Origin: Lentisphaera marina
Lineage (GTDB): Bacteria; Verrucomicrobiota; Lentisphaeria; Lentisphaerales; Lentisphaeraceae
Length of the DNA stretch: 64,000 bases
Assembly: GCF_028745505.1 (NCBI RefSeq)
Contig: NZ_JAQZZL010000003.1
Location: 62,001-126,000 of the forward strand
Direction of reading: 5' to 3'
Shown: in pieces, positions 48,264-57,949 of the stretch
How the letters are laid out: each line of letters starts with the position of its first letter
Numbering within the stretch: position 1 is the stretch's first letter
The notes under the pieces: generated by a model
What the model was told of the DNA's origin: nothing
Database searches by the model: none
What the model saw: only the letters and a program-made list of their open reading frames with translations
Translations under genes and position numbers: made by a program

Positions 48264-51200
48264 TTAGGAGTGAATTTCTTGTAAACTCAAGACTCCAAAA
48301 GATTTACCTGCTCCTAAATGCTTCAGACCTGAAACTGCTGAAGCAAGAGCCGGAATAGTGGTTGTCATTGGAATACCATTCATAATGGCTGCTGCACGCA
48401 TCGCAACTTCGTCTTTACGTGGTTGAGAGCCAGTAGGAGTATTGATAATCCACTTGATTGTACCATCTTTGATTAAATCTAAAGTATTTGGTTGACCTTC
48501 ACTAATTTTAAAGAGAGCATTTACTTTAACGCCCTGCTCATAAAGGAAGGTTGCGGTACCTTGAGTAGCGTAGAGCTCATAGCCGAGCTCCACTAAGTCT
48601 TTAGCGTGAGAAACAATCTTTGGCTTATCACGATCCATAACTGTAATGAAGACCGCTCCACCCTGAGGGATTTTATTGCCGGCCATTACCTGAGCTTTCA
48701 AGAAAGCTAAACCTGAATTATCGGAAATGCCCATAACTTCACCAGTAGATTTCATCTCTGGAGAAAGGATCACATCGTGACCTGGGAATCTAACAAATGG
48801 GAATACCGCTTCTTTAACTGACCAGTATTTTGCATCTACTTCTTGAGTAAAACCAAGCTCTTTCAGAGATACACCAGCCATCACTAGTGATGCATACTTA
48901 GCCATTGGCACACCAATTGCTTTCGAAACATAGGGAACTGTACGTGAAGCACGTGGGTTTACTTCAATGATATATACTTCACCAGCTTGTACGGCGTACT
49001 GAATATTCATTAAACCACGAACTTTCAGTGCTTTGGCTAAATTGTAAGTATGCTCGCGAATAACATCTTTCACTTCATCAGACAAAGTCATTGAAGGAAT
49101 GCATGTCGCTGAGTCACCTGAGTGAACACCTGCAGGCTCAACGTGCTCCATGATGGCACCAATAACTGAGGTTTCTCCATCAGAAATACAGTCGACATCG
49201 ACTTCAACTGCATCGTCGAGGAATTTGTCGACGAGAATGGGCTTATCATCGGAAACATCAACAGCCGTTTCCATGTATTTGCGAAGTTCACTTTCATCAT
49301 AAACAATTGCCATTGCACGGCCACCGAGAACAAATGAAGGACGAACGAGAACTGGGTATTCGATTCTGTCTGCAATAGCTACTGCCTGCTCAACATTTAC
49401 AGCAATACCATTTGCAGGTTGTTTAATGTCTAATTCAGTAACTAGCTTCTGGAAGAAGTCACGGTCTTCAGCCTGTTCAATACTCTCTGGACTAGTACCG
49501 ATAACGTTTACGCCATTAGCTTTAAGGTCGGCCGCTAAGTTGAGTGGAGTTTGTCCACCAAACTGAACAATCGCGCCATCACATTCTTCTGCTTCGTAAA
49601 TCGCTAAAACATCTTCGAGGGTTAAAGGCTCAAAGTAAAGTTTGTCAGATGTATCGTAATCTGTAGAAACAGTTTCTGGGTTAGAGTTAACCATGATTGT
49701 TTCGTATCCTGCCTCACGAAGTGCAAAAGATGCATGTACACAGCAGTAGTCAAATTCAATACCTTGACCAATTCTGTTGGGTCCACCACCAATAATCATG
49801 ATTGTCTTTTTATCACTTGAAGGACGTACTTCATTGATCTCAGAATAAGACGAGTAGTAGTAAGGGGTAACCGCAGCAAATTCAGCAGCACAAGTATCAA
49901 CTAAGTTATAAGTAGGAGTTAAACCAATGCTTTTACGAGCAGCGCGAACTTCATCAGCTTTTACACCCAAGATATGCGCAATTTGAGGATCAGAATAACC
50001 AAATTCTTTTGCTTGGCGGAAAAGGAGCTGATCCGCTTTAAGACCTTCTAGGTCACCAGCAGATTTAATCTCGTCTTCGTACGCAGCTAGCTCTTCGAGG
50101 TGACCTAAGTACCAAGGGTCAATTTTGCAAACATCGAAAAGTTTTTCTACACTCCATCCACGCTTAAATGCAGCTCTTAAAGCAAACACACGCTGTGAAT
50201 TAGGTACTGAAATCAAATTAGTAAGTTCTTCTTCAGATAAGCTCTCGAATGGCTCATCTTTGCCATCGGCACCAAAACCAAAACGGCCAAGTTCCATACC
50301 GCGTAAAGCTTTCTGGAAAGATTGTTTAAAAGTTTTACCAATAGCCATAACTTCACCAACAGATTTCATCTGAGTTGTTAGTGAATCTTCTGCACCCGCG
50401 AACTTTTCGAAAGTGAAACGAGGGATCTTTGTTACAACATAGTCAATGGACGGCTCAAAACATGCCGGAGTTGACTTGGTAATGTCGTTTTGAAGTTCGT
50501 CAAGAGTGTAACCTACAGCTAATTTAGCTGCGATCTTCGCAATTGGGAAACCAGTTGCTTTTGAAGCAAGTGCAGACGAACGCGACACACGTGGATTCAT
50601 CTCAATGATAACCATACGACCAGTCTCAGGACATATAGCCCACTGAACATTGGAACCACCTGTTTCTACACCGATTTCGCGTAATACAGCAATTGACTTA
50701 TCACGCATGATTTGATATTCACGGTCAGTCAAAGTTTGAATTGGAGCCACAGTGATTGAGTCACCTGTGTGAACACCTACTGCGTCAAAGTTTTCAATCG
50801 AACAAACGATAATCGCGTTGTCATTTTTATCGCGAACCACTTCCATTTCGTATTCTTTCCAACCAAGAATAGATTCGTCAATTAAAACTTCATTCGTAGG
50901 GCTCATATCCATACCTGTTTTACAGATATGATCAAAGTCTTCTTCGTTATATGCGATACCACCGCCAGAGCCACCCATGGTGAAACTTGGACGGATAATT
51001 AGCGGGTAACGACCGCCTAACCACTCGCGAACTCCATAACATTCTTCCATAGTAGTCGCGGTACGACAGCGAGGCATATCGAGACCAATTTTCTCCATTG
51101 CAATACGGAAACGGTCGCGGTTTTCAGCTTTATCAATAACGTCGGGAGTCGCACCCAACATCTTAACATTATACTTTTCTAAAATACCTTCATCGTGCAA

Positions 51201-51503
51201 AGCGATAGCTGCATTAAGTGCTGTCTGACCACCGAGTGTAGGCAAGACGGCATCAGGGCGCTCGCGCTCAATAATTTTTTCTAGGAATTCAGTTGTGAGT
51301 GGCTCAATATATGTACGATCAGAAAATTCTGGATCCGTCATAATTGTTGCAGGGTTACTGTTCACTAGAACAACTTCGTATCCTTCTTCTCTTAAAGCTT
51401 TACAAGCTTGAGTTCCGGAGTAATCAAATTCGCAGGCTTGGCCAATAACAATGGGGCCTGATCCGAGGAGTAAAATTCTTTTTATGTCATTGCGTTTAGG
51501 CAT
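48264..51503 (-). CDS. carB: Carbamoyl-phosphate synthase large subunit
   Basis: 1079 aa, standard length. Uses ammonia from the small subunit, bicarbonate and 2 ATP to make carbamoyl phosphate for arginine and pyrimidines. Duplicated ATP-grasp halves are evident: [20 protein letters not shown] at the start and [18 protein letters not shown] near residue 565, with metal-site [21 protein letters not shown] and [19 protein letters not shown]. The C-terminal allosteric MGS-like domain (about 940-1079) is complete. carA is not in the window. Transcribed alone and divergent from the DUF368 gene, with 262 bp of A/T-rich spacer in which no clear element was seen. Confidence 0.97.
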   Translation of the reverse strand: MPKRNDIKRILLLGSGPIVIGQACEFDYSGTQACKALREEGYEVVLVNSNPATIMTDPEFSDRTYIEPLTTEFLEKIIERERPDAVLPTLGGQTALNAAIALHDEGILEKYNVKMLGATPDVIDKAENRDRFRIAMEKIGLDMPRCRTATTMEECYGVREWLGGRYPLIIRPSFTMGGSGGGIAYNEEDFDHICKTGMDMSPTNEVLIDESILGWKEYEMEVVRDKNDNAIIVCSIENFDAVGVHTGDSITVAPIQTLTDREYQIMRDKSIAVLREIGVETGGSNVQWAICPETGRMVIIEMNPRVSRSSALASKATGFPIAKIAAKLAVGYTLDELQNDITKSTPACFEPSIDYVVTKIPRFTFEKFAGAEDSLTTQMKSVGEVMAIGKTFKQSFQKALRGMELGRFGFGADGKDEPFESLSEEELTNLISVPNSQRVFALRAAFKRGWSVEKLFDVCKIDPWYLGHLEELAAYEDEIKSAGDLEGLKADQLLFRQAKEFGYSDPQIAHILGVKADEVRAARKSIGLTPTYNLVDTCAAEFAAVTPYYYSSYSEINEVRPSSDKKTIMIIGGGPNRIGQGIEFDYCCVHASFALREAGYETIMVNSNPETVSTDYDTSDKLYFEPLTLEDVLAIYEAEECDGAIVQFGGQTPLNLAADLKANGVNVIGTSPESIEQAEDRDFFQKLVTELDIKQPANGIAVNVEQAVAIADRIEYPVLVRPSFVLGGRAMAIVYDESELRKYMETAVDVSDDKPILVDKFLDDAVEVDVDCISDGETSVIGAIMEHVEPAGVHSGDSATCIPSMTLSDEVKDVIREHTYNLAKALKVRGLMNIQYAVQAGEVYIIEVNPRASRTVPYVSKAIGVPMAKYASLVMAGVSLKELGFTQEVDAKYWSVKEAVFPFVRFPGHDVILSPEMKSTGEVMGISDNSGLAFLKAQVMAGNKIPQGGAVFITVMDRDKPKIVSHAKDLVELGYELYATQGTATFLYEQGVKVNALFKISEGQPNTLDLIKDGTIKWIINTPTGSQPRKDEVAMRAAAIMNGIPMTTTIPALASAVSGLKHLGAGKSFGVLSLQEIHS

Positions 51504-51765
51504 CTAGGACTCTCTTAAAATCTAAAAATTAAGGCTTTATCTATATCGAAGCAAATAGAAACTAAGGATCCATTTTTGCAAGGTAAATATTTTTTTTTAG
51601 AAAGCTTTTTTTATCATCTAGCAAAGTCTTGAAAAAGAATCCCTTAAGTCCTTTATAAAAGCTCATACTCAACACCTTCAATATAACAAAAAACCCTAAT
51701 TATAGGGAGTAAATAATCAGTCCATGATTATATTCAGCAGATCAAATAATGGAGTTTAACAAGAA

Positions 51766-52803
51766 ATGAAAATTTTCCTTAAAGGAATGTTAATGGGCAC
51801 CGCCGATGTGGTCCCAGGTATTAGTGGAGGAACCCTTGCTCTTATAGTCGGGATTTACGAAAGACTTATTAACGCTTTAAAGAATCTTTCACCAAAAATC
51901 ATTATCAATATTCTAAAAACAGTCTTTTCCTGTGGCTCGAAAGAAGGTCGCGAAGCTTTCCTTACGGAATTCAAAAAAATTGATGGCCTCTTTTTAATGA
52001 GCCTAGGTGCAGGCATCCTTACAGCTATCATTGTCGGTAGCAGCTTCATCCCCTACCTTATTATTAATCATACCGAATTAACTTTTGCTTGTTTTCTCGG
52101 CCTCATCATCCCCTCCATTTTCCTACCCTGGAGTATGATCAAGGAGCGCAAGACCTCTTCATACTTATTTTTCCTCGTAGGACTGGCGATCACTGTAGGA
52201 AGCACATTCGCCGCCAAAGGTGACGTTTCTTCATCACATCAAGTCATTAGCTTTAGCCAAGCAACTTGGATTTGTTTTAGCTCTGCATTTATTGCGATTT
52301 GCGCAATGATCCTCCCTGGTATAAGTGGATCTTTCATCCTCATGCTACTCGGGCAATACATCTTTGTCCTCGGCTTAGTGACTCGATTAATCTGCAGTAT
52401 CACTGGTCGTGTATCCGAACGCAAAGCTGAAGCCCTTAGCTTAGTCGAACATTTTTCTAATACTCAAACCATCATCCTACTCTGCCTCTTTTCCCTAGGC
52501 TGCCTCCTTGGCTTAGGCATCATGAGTCGTGTCATCCACAAAGCCCTCGAAAAATTTCATGATGACACCATGGCCCTGCTCACCGGAATGATTGCCAGTG
52601 CACTCTACGTTTTATGGCCATTCAAAATAAACATGCTAAATCCTGACGGCACTATCCTTGCCAACAAAGGTAAATGGATTCCTCGGGCCTACAATACCCT
52701 CCCAGATTTTGCCTCTAAGACCTTTATCCAAGCCATCATTATCTTCACTTTGAGTCTAAGCCTCTCCTATTTCCTTATAAAGAAAGGTAACAAGGCCCAA
52801 TAA
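51766..52803 (+). CDS. popT: DUF368 polyprenyl-phosphate translocase (PopT family)
   Basis: 345 aa with eight or more membrane helices. MLMGTADVVPGISGGTLALIVGIYERL at the start and AICAMILPGISGSFILMLLGQY in the middle are the paired PGISGG/PGISGS repeats of DUF368. Members were recently shown to recycle undecaprenyl phosphate across the cytoplasmic membrane (PopT). This fits the envelope-synthesis genes in the window. GGAG lies 11 nt before the ATG. Convergent with ilvD across a shared terminator. Confidence 0.87.
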   Translation: MKIFLKGMLMGTADVVPGISGGTLALIVGIYERLINALKNLSPKIIINILKTVFSCGSKEGREAFLTEFKKIDGLFLMSLGAGILTAIIVGSSFIPYLIINHTELTFACFLGLIIPSIFLPWSMIKERKTSSYLFFLVGLAITVGSTFAAKGDVSSSHQVISFSQATWICFSSAFIAICAMILPGISGSFILMLLGQYIFVLGLVTRLICSITGRVSERKAEALSLVEHFSNTQTIILLCLFSLGCLLGLGIMSRVIHKALEKFHDDTMALLTGMIASALYVLWPFKINMLNPDGTILANKGKWIPRAYNTLPDFASKTFIQAIIIFTLSLSLSYFLIKKGNKAQ

Positions 52804-52836
52804 AAAAAGAGATCCATTTCTGAATCTCCTTTTTAG
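52804..52836. terminator. Bidirectional terminator between popT and ilvD
   Basis: AAAAAGAGAT and ATCTCCTTTTT pair with one bulge around a 10-nt loop, with A and T runs on the outer sides, between two convergent genes. Confidence 0.7.
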
Positions 52837-52854
52837 TAATGATGTTTTTAAGCT

Positions 52855-54702
52855 TTAGTTAAAACCATCTAAACTTCTTACCGCACCCTTATCCGCTGAT
52901 GTTGCCATCACCGCATAAGCCTGGAGTGCTTTAGAAACCGTACGCTTACGGCTCACGGGTTTCCAAGCTTTTTCAGAAGCGTTCATTGCGACTCGACGAG
53001 CTTCAAGCTCTTCATCTGAAATAGCAATGTCAATTGTGCGGTTTGGAATATCAATATTGATGATGTCACCCTCTTCAATCAAACCAATTGCACCACCCGA
53101 AGCTGCCTCAGGTGAAACGTGACCAATTGAGAGACCTGAAGTACCGCCGGAGAAACGGCCATCAGTAATGAGTGCACAATCTTTACCTAAACCGCGTGAT
53201 TTGAGGTAAGTTGTTGGGTAGAGCATCTCCTGCATACCAGGACCGCCTTTAGGACCTTCATAACGAATAACTACTACATCACCCTTAACAACTTTATCAG
53301 CGAGAATTGCACTTACAGCTTCATCTTGGCTTTCAAAAACTCTTGCTGGACCTGAGAACTTCCAGATTGACTCATCAACACCAGCAGTTTTAACGATGCA
53401 GCCATCTAAAGCGATATTACCAAAGAGAACACCTAAACCACCATCCTGTGAATACGCATTTTCTATACTGCGGATACAGCCATTTTCACGATCGTCATCC
53501 AATGAATCGTAACGGCAGTCTTGACTAAAAGCTGTCTGAGTAGGAATACCGGCAGGGCCAGCGCGGAAAAATTCTTTTACTGCCTGATCTTTCGTGGTGA
53601 TGATATCATAATTCTCAATAGCCTCGCCAAGGGTTGAAGTGTGAACTGTAGGAACATCTGTATTTAAAAGTCCTGCACGCTTTAACTCTCCAAGTAAAGC
53701 AAAGATACCACCCGCACGGTGAACATCTTCCATGTGGTAGTGCTGAACAGCAGGAGCTACTTTACTGAGGTTGGGAACATTTCTTGAAAGCTTATCAATA
53801 TCTTCCATTGTGAAATCAACACCAGCTTCTTGAGCTGCAGCTAAAATGTGAAGAACTGTATTTGTCGAACCACCCATGGCGATATCGAGCGTCATGGCAT
53901 TTTGGAAAGCCTCAAAAGTCGCAACAGAACGCGGAAGTACTGAGTCATCAAACTTCTCGTAGTAGCGCTTGGTGATATCAACAATCAATTCACCCGCTCT
54001 CAAAAAGAGTTGCTTACGATCTGCGTGGGTCGCAAGCGTCGAACCATTACCAGGAAGTGAAAGACCTAGAGCTTCAGTTAAGCAGTTCATTGAGTTTGCT
54101 GTGAACATACCTGAGCAAGAACCACAAGTTGGGCAAGCTGAACGTTCATAATTAAGCGCATCTTCATCACTTACATTGCGGTCAGCACCAGCAATCATTG
54201 CATCTACTAAATCAGTAGCATGCTCTGTACCATCAGCGAGTTTAGTTTTACCAGCTTCCATTGGGCCTCCAGACACAAAAACAGCAGGGATATTCAAACG
54301 CATCGCCGCCATAAGCATACCAGGAGTAATCTTATCGCAGTTGGATATACAAACAATAGCGTCGGCCTTGTGACCATTAACCATATACTCAACTGAGTCG
54401 GCAATAATCTCACGTGATGGCAAACTGTAAAGCATACCGTCATGCCCCATCGCAATACCATCATCAATAGCAATAGTGTTAAATTCTTTGGCTACACCAC
54501 CGTGCTTTTCAATTTCTCTAGCCACTAACTGGCCCATATCTTTCAAGTGTACGTGACCTGGAACGAATTGAGTAAATGAGTTAACAACAGCAATGATTGG
54601 CTTACCAAAATCCTCATCTGTCATTCCCGTTGCACGCCAAAGTGCTCTTGCACCTGCCATATTGCGACCTTCTGTCGTCGTTTTAGAGCGATAATTACCC
54701 AT
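52855..54702 (-). CDS. ilvD: Dihydroxy-acid dehydratase
   Basis: 615 aa, the longer IlvD form. Third step of valine/isoleucine synthesis, with an iron-sulfur cluster. Cluster Cys are in [15 protein letters not shown] and [18 protein letters not shown], and in the N-terminal [12 protein letters not shown] region the usual first residues are present; [19 protein letters not shown] is the C-terminal signature. Starts at 54702. It complements leuA in branched-chain amino acid synthesis, though the two are 18 kb apart. Monocistronic. Confidence 0.97.
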   Translation of the reverse strand: MGNYRSKTTTEGRNMAGARALWRATGMTDEDFGKPIIAVVNSFTQFVPGHVHLKDMGQLVAREIEKHGGVAKEFNTIAIDDGIAMGHDGMLYSLPSREIIADSVEYMVNGHKADAIVCISNCDKITPGMLMAAMRLNIPAVFVSGGPMEAGKTKLADGTEHATDLVDAMIAGADRNVSDEDALNYERSACPTCGSCSGMFTANSMNCLTEALGLSLPGNGSTLATHADRKQLFLRAGELIVDITKRYYEKFDDSVLPRSVATFEAFQNAMTLDIAMGGSTNTVLHILAAAQEAGVDFTMEDIDKLSRNVPNLSKVAPAVQHYHMEDVHRAGGIFALLGELKRAGLLNTDVPTVHTSTLGEAIENYDIITTKDQAVKEFFRAGPAGIPTQTAFSQDCRYDSLDDDRENGCIRSIENAYSQDGGLGVLFGNIALDGCIVKTAGVDESIWKFSGPARVFESQDEAVSAILADKVVKGDVVVIRYEGPKGGPGMQEMLYPTTYLKSRGLGKDCALITDGRFSGGTSGLSIGHVSPEAASGGAIGLIEEGDIINIDIPNRTIDIAISDEELEARRVAMNASEKAWKPVSRKRTVSKALQAYAVMATSADKGAVRSLDGFN

Positions 54703-54876
54703 GTCTTAATACCTTATATATAATATACTTTAATCTGCCCCTATTTTATCGCGCCTTATTACTTACTCAATTCACCGCGATCATTTTTTGTCTATTTTAG
54801 ATAGTTTATCTAATGTTTTGAAGATGGGAGCTTAATTAAGTCAAAAAGATACCTATTTCGTATTTAATAAAAATAG

Positions 54877-54905
54877 TTTACATAATTGTAATTAAATGAT
54901 ATAAA
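54877..54905 (+). promoter_or_regulatory. Promoter of the nitrate assimilation operon
   Basis: TTTACA (54877-54882), 17-bp spacer, TATAAA (54900-54905); each hexamer matches five of six consensus bases. A dyad ATGATAT-AA-ATATCAT (54896-54911) covers the -10, a fitting place for a repressor or for a nitrogen or nitrate regulator. No sigma-54 site was seen. Confidence 0.6.
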
Positions 54906-54911
54906 TATCAT

Positions 54912-55059
54912 TTTTTACGTCATTTTTACTCTTAGTATAACTTTTTTATCGAAAAATGGCTTGGAAAATAATTCCTCATAACTACTTTCGATACGTAAAT
55001 AGAAAATTTAATGAAGTTAATTACGAATTTGTAATAACTTAAAAATGCAGGTAAGTAAA
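54912..55059 (+). promoter_or_regulatory. Structured 5' leader of nirB
   Basis: About 148 nt between predicted start and the nirB ATG. TATCGAAA (54947-54954) and TTTCGATA (54986-54993) are exact complements and enclose a smaller GGAA/TTCC hairpin. Further down an imperfect dyad GTTAATTAC/GTAATAAC (55016-55038) lies just upstream of the ribosome site AGG. Nitrate operons in other bacteria use leader antitermination (NasR/NasT), but the characteristic tandem hexaloop hairpins were not found here. Confidence 0.4.
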
Positions 55060-57570
55060 ATGAAAGAACAAATTGTTGTTATTGGTAATGGCATGGTCGG
55101 TTACAAATTTTGTGAGCGACTCCTCGAAAAAGACACACAGAAAAAATTTCAAATCACAAGTTTTTGCGAAGAGCCTCGCCCGGCTTATGACCGCGTTCAC
55201 CTATCCTCTTACTTTGACGGTAAGAGCGCTGACGATCTTCTCATGGCAAAAATCGAATGGTACGAAGACAACGGCATCACTCTCCATCTCGGCGATAAAG
55301 CGACTATCATTGATCGCAAAGCCAAGCTCGTTACTTCTTCTAAAGGCTTAACAATCCCCTACGACAAACTCATTCTCGCCACTGGCTCCGACGCTTTTGT
55401 CCCTCCCGTTCCAGGCATCGACAAAGAAGGCGTATTTGTCTACAGAACTATTGAAGACCTCGAAGACATGCTCGAATACTCTAAAAAAGTAAAAACTTGT
55501 GCTGTCATTGGTGGTGGTCTTCTCGGACTTGAAGCTGCGAAAGCCGCACAAGATATGGGACTAGAAACAGAAGTCGTGGAATTTGCACCTCGCCTCATGC
55601 CTAGACAGGTTGACGAAGAAGGTGGCGAAATGCTCAAAAACCTTATCGAATCTCGCGGCATTAAAGTTAATTGCAGTAAAGCCACTTCAAATATTGCTGG
55701 TGAAGGCAAAGTAACTGCCATGGAATTTGCTGATGACAGCAAAATTGAAACTGAAATGATCATTGTTTCAGCTGGTATTCGTCCTCGTGATGAAATCGCT
55801 CGCGAAGCTGGACTCACTTTAGGCCCACGTGGTGGCATCCTCGTCAATGATCAACTCAAAACATCTGATGAAGACATTTACGCTATTGGTGAATGTGCGC
55901 TTTACAATAATATGATTTACGGTCTCGTAGCCCCAGGTTACGCCATGGCCGATGCCGTAACGGAACAACTTCTTGGTCGCGACGCTGAATTCAAAGGTGC
56001 CGACATGTCGACTAAACTCAAACTTCTCGGTACTGACGTAGCAAGTTTTGGTGATATCGATCCACAAGGAGTGGCAGTTAAACACTTAAAATTCAATAAC
56101 CCTCACTCAGGCGTCTACAAAAAGATTGTCGTTTCTGAAGACGGTCAAAAGCTCTTAGGTGGCGTTCTCGTTGGTGATGCTGAAGAATACGGTACCCTCC
56201 TACAAATCTACCAAAATGGTATGAAACTCCCTGAAGACCCAATGTCCCTCATTTTGCCGGCGAATGATGATGCCCAAACTGGCATTGGCATTGGTGACCT
56301 CCCTGATACAGCACAAATTTGTTCTTGCGAAAACGTTACAAAAGGCGATGTTTGCAAAGCTATTGAAGAAGGCGCTTGTAGTGTAGGCGAACTTAAATCA
56401 TGTACAAAAGCAGGTACTGGTTGCGGTGGTTGTATGCCACTTCTCACTGACCTCTTCAAGCACCAAATGGCTGAATCTGGTGTTGAAGTTTCTAATGCAC
56501 TCTGTGATCACTTTGATATGTCTCGTTCTGAAATGTATGAACTCGTCCGTAAAACAGGTATTGATAACTACGCCACACTTCTTGCTAAGCACGGAAAAGG
56601 TATTGGTTGCGAAGTCTGCAAACCAACTGCAGCTTCGATTTTCGCCTCTGTCTTCAACCGCCCTATTCTCGAACACGCTCCCTTACAGGATACAAACGAC
56701 ATCTACTTAGCTAACATCCAAAAAGATGGTACTTACTCAGTCATCCCACGTATCCCAGGTGGAGAAATCACTCCTGACAAACTCATTGTTATCGGGCAAG
56801 TGGCTAAAGACTTTAACCTCTACACAAAGATTACTGGTGGCCAACGCGTTGACCTTCTCGGTGCTCGCTTAAATGACCTCCCTAAAATCTGGCAGATCCT
56901 CGTAGATGCTGGCTTCGAATCAGGTCACGCTTATGGTAAATCTCTCAGAACAGTAAAATCATGCGTCGGCGAAACCTGGTGTCGTTACGGTGTGGGCGAT
57001 TCAACTTCACTTGCGATCCGCGTTGAAGAACGTTACCGTGGTTTGCGTTCTCCGCACAAACTTAAATCTGCAGTATCTGGCTGTACTCGTGAATGTGCTG
57101 AAGCTCAAAGTAAAGACTTTGGTATCATTGCAACTGAAAAAGGCTGGAACCTCTACGTCTGCGGTAATGGTGGTATGAAGCCACGTCACGCTGACCTACT
57201 TGCAGCTGACCTCGACGAAGAAACGCTAATCAAATATATCGACCGCTTCCTCATGTACTACATCAAAACGGCAGAACGTCTCGAGCGTACCTCTACATGG
57301 ATGACCAAACTCGAAGGTGGCTTAGATTTCCTCAAAGATGTTGTCATTAACGATAGCTTGGGTATTAACGAGGAGCTAGAAGCCCAAATGCAACACGTGG
57401 TCAACACTTATGAATGCGAATGGAAGAACGCCATTAACGACCCAGTGAAAATGAAGCGATTCACTCACTTTAACAACTCAGAAGCTCAAGATGAAACAGT
57501 TGAGTTTGTCCTCGAACGCGATCAAATTCGCCCAGCAAACGAAACTGAAAAAATTCACGTCACAATTTAA
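55060..57570 (+). CDS. nirB: Assimilatory nitrite reductase [NAD(P)H] large subunit
   Basis: 836 aa. Reduces nitrite to ammonium with six electrons. Order: FAD domain (IVVIGNGMVGYKF), NAD domain (AVIGGGLLGLEAA near residue 150), BFD-like [2Fe-2S] domain (CSCENV...GTGCGGC, about 420-460), a second short Cys pair (GCEVC), ferredoxin-like half domains and the siroheme-[4Fe-4S] site with Cys635, Cys641, Cys675 and Cys679 (CVGETWC and SGCTRECA). ATG at 55060 is preferred over 55045, with AGG 8 nt upstream. First gene of nirB-nirD-nasA-rubredoxin operon. Siroheme supply may involve the cbiX-like gene at 18586. Confidence 0.95.
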   Translation: MKEQIVVIGNGMVGYKFCERLLEKDTQKKFQITSFCEEPRPAYDRVHLSSYFDGKSADDLLMAKIEWYEDNGITLHLGDKATIIDRKAKLVTSSKGLTIPYDKLILATGSDAFVPPVPGIDKEGVFVYRTIEDLEDMLEYSKKVKTCAVIGGGLLGLEAAKAAQDMGLETEVVEFAPRLMPRQVDEEGGEMLKNLIESRGIKVNCSKATSNIAGEGKVTAMEFADDSKIETEMIIVSAGIRPRDEIAREAGLTLGPRGGILVNDQLKTSDEDIYAIGECALYNNMIYGLVAPGYAMADAVTEQLLGRDAEFKGADMSTKLKLLGTDVASFGDIDPQGVAVKHLKFNNPHSGVYKKIVVSEDGQKLLGGVLVGDAEEYGTLLQIYQNGMKLPEDPMSLILPANDDAQTGIGIGDLPDTAQICSCENVTKGDVCKAIEEGACSVGELKSCTKAGTGCGGCMPLLTDLFKHQMAESGVEVSNALCDHFDMSRSEMYELVRKTGIDNYATLLAKHGKGIGCEVCKPTAASIFASVFNRPILEHAPLQDTNDIYLANIQKDGTYSVIPRIPGGEITPDKLIVIGQVAKDFNLYTKITGGQRVDLLGARLNDLPKIWQILVDAGFESGHAYGKSLRTVKSCVGETWCRYGVGDSTSLAIRVEERYRGLRSPHKLKSAVSGCTRECAEAQSKDFGIIATEKGWNLYVCGNGGMKPRHADLLAADLDEETLIKYIDRFLMYYIKTAERLERTSTWMTKLEGGLDFLKDVVINDSLGINEELEAQMQHVVNTYECEWKNAINDPVKMKRFTHFNNSEAQDETVEFVLERDQIRPANETEKIHVTI

Positions 57571-57581
57571 GGAAAAATTTC

Positions 57582-57914
57582 ATGTACACTCAATGGCACC
57601 CCGTAGGTAAAACTACTGACTTCCCCCAAGATTTGGGAACCAATGTAAAAGTTAACGATAAGCAAATCGCCATCTATCATCTCACTGATGGTCACTGGTA
57701 CGCAGTACAAAACTTATGCCCTCACCAAAAGCGCATGGTTTTATCTAGAGGTTTAGTGGGCGGAGACTTTGAAAAACCCACAGTTATCTGTCCTTTACAC
57801 AAACGCGCTTTTAGCCTAAAAGATGGCCAACTTGTGAGCGATAATAAGGATTGCGACAACATCAAGACTTACCCTGTTAAGCTCGAGAACGACCTAATCC
57901 TAATAGAAGTCTAA
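57582..57914 (+). CDS. nirD: Nitrite reductase small subunit NirD, Rieske type
   Basis: 110 aa. Small partner of NirB. All four Rieske [2Fe-2S] ligands are present: Cys46 and His48 in LCPHQKR, Cys70 and His73 in ICPLHKRAF. Many NirD proteins have lost ligands, so a complete set suggests a working cluster. AGGAAAAATTTC precedes the ATG, giving a good ribosome site 11 bp after nirB. Alone, it could be taken for a dioxygenase ferredoxin, but the neighbour decides. Confidence 0.94.
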   Translation: MYTQWHPVGKTTDFPQDLGTNVKVNDKQIAIYHLTDGHWYAVQNLCPHQKRMVLSRGLVGGDFEKPTVICPLHKRAFSLKDGQLVSDNKDCDNIKTYPVKLENDLILIEV

Positions 57915-57921
57915 ACTTAAA

Positions 57922-57936
57922 GGGCGCTGAGCGCCC
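57922..57936 (+). promoter_or_regulatory. Intercistronic hairpin between nirD and nasA
   Basis: GGGCGC-TGA-GCGCCC, a six-pair GC stem without U-tract, 14 nt upstream of the chosen nasA start. It probably acts as an mRNA stability or translation element, adjusting NasA levels relative to NirBD. Confidence 0.5.
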
Positions 57937-57949
57937 AATGAGATGGAAA

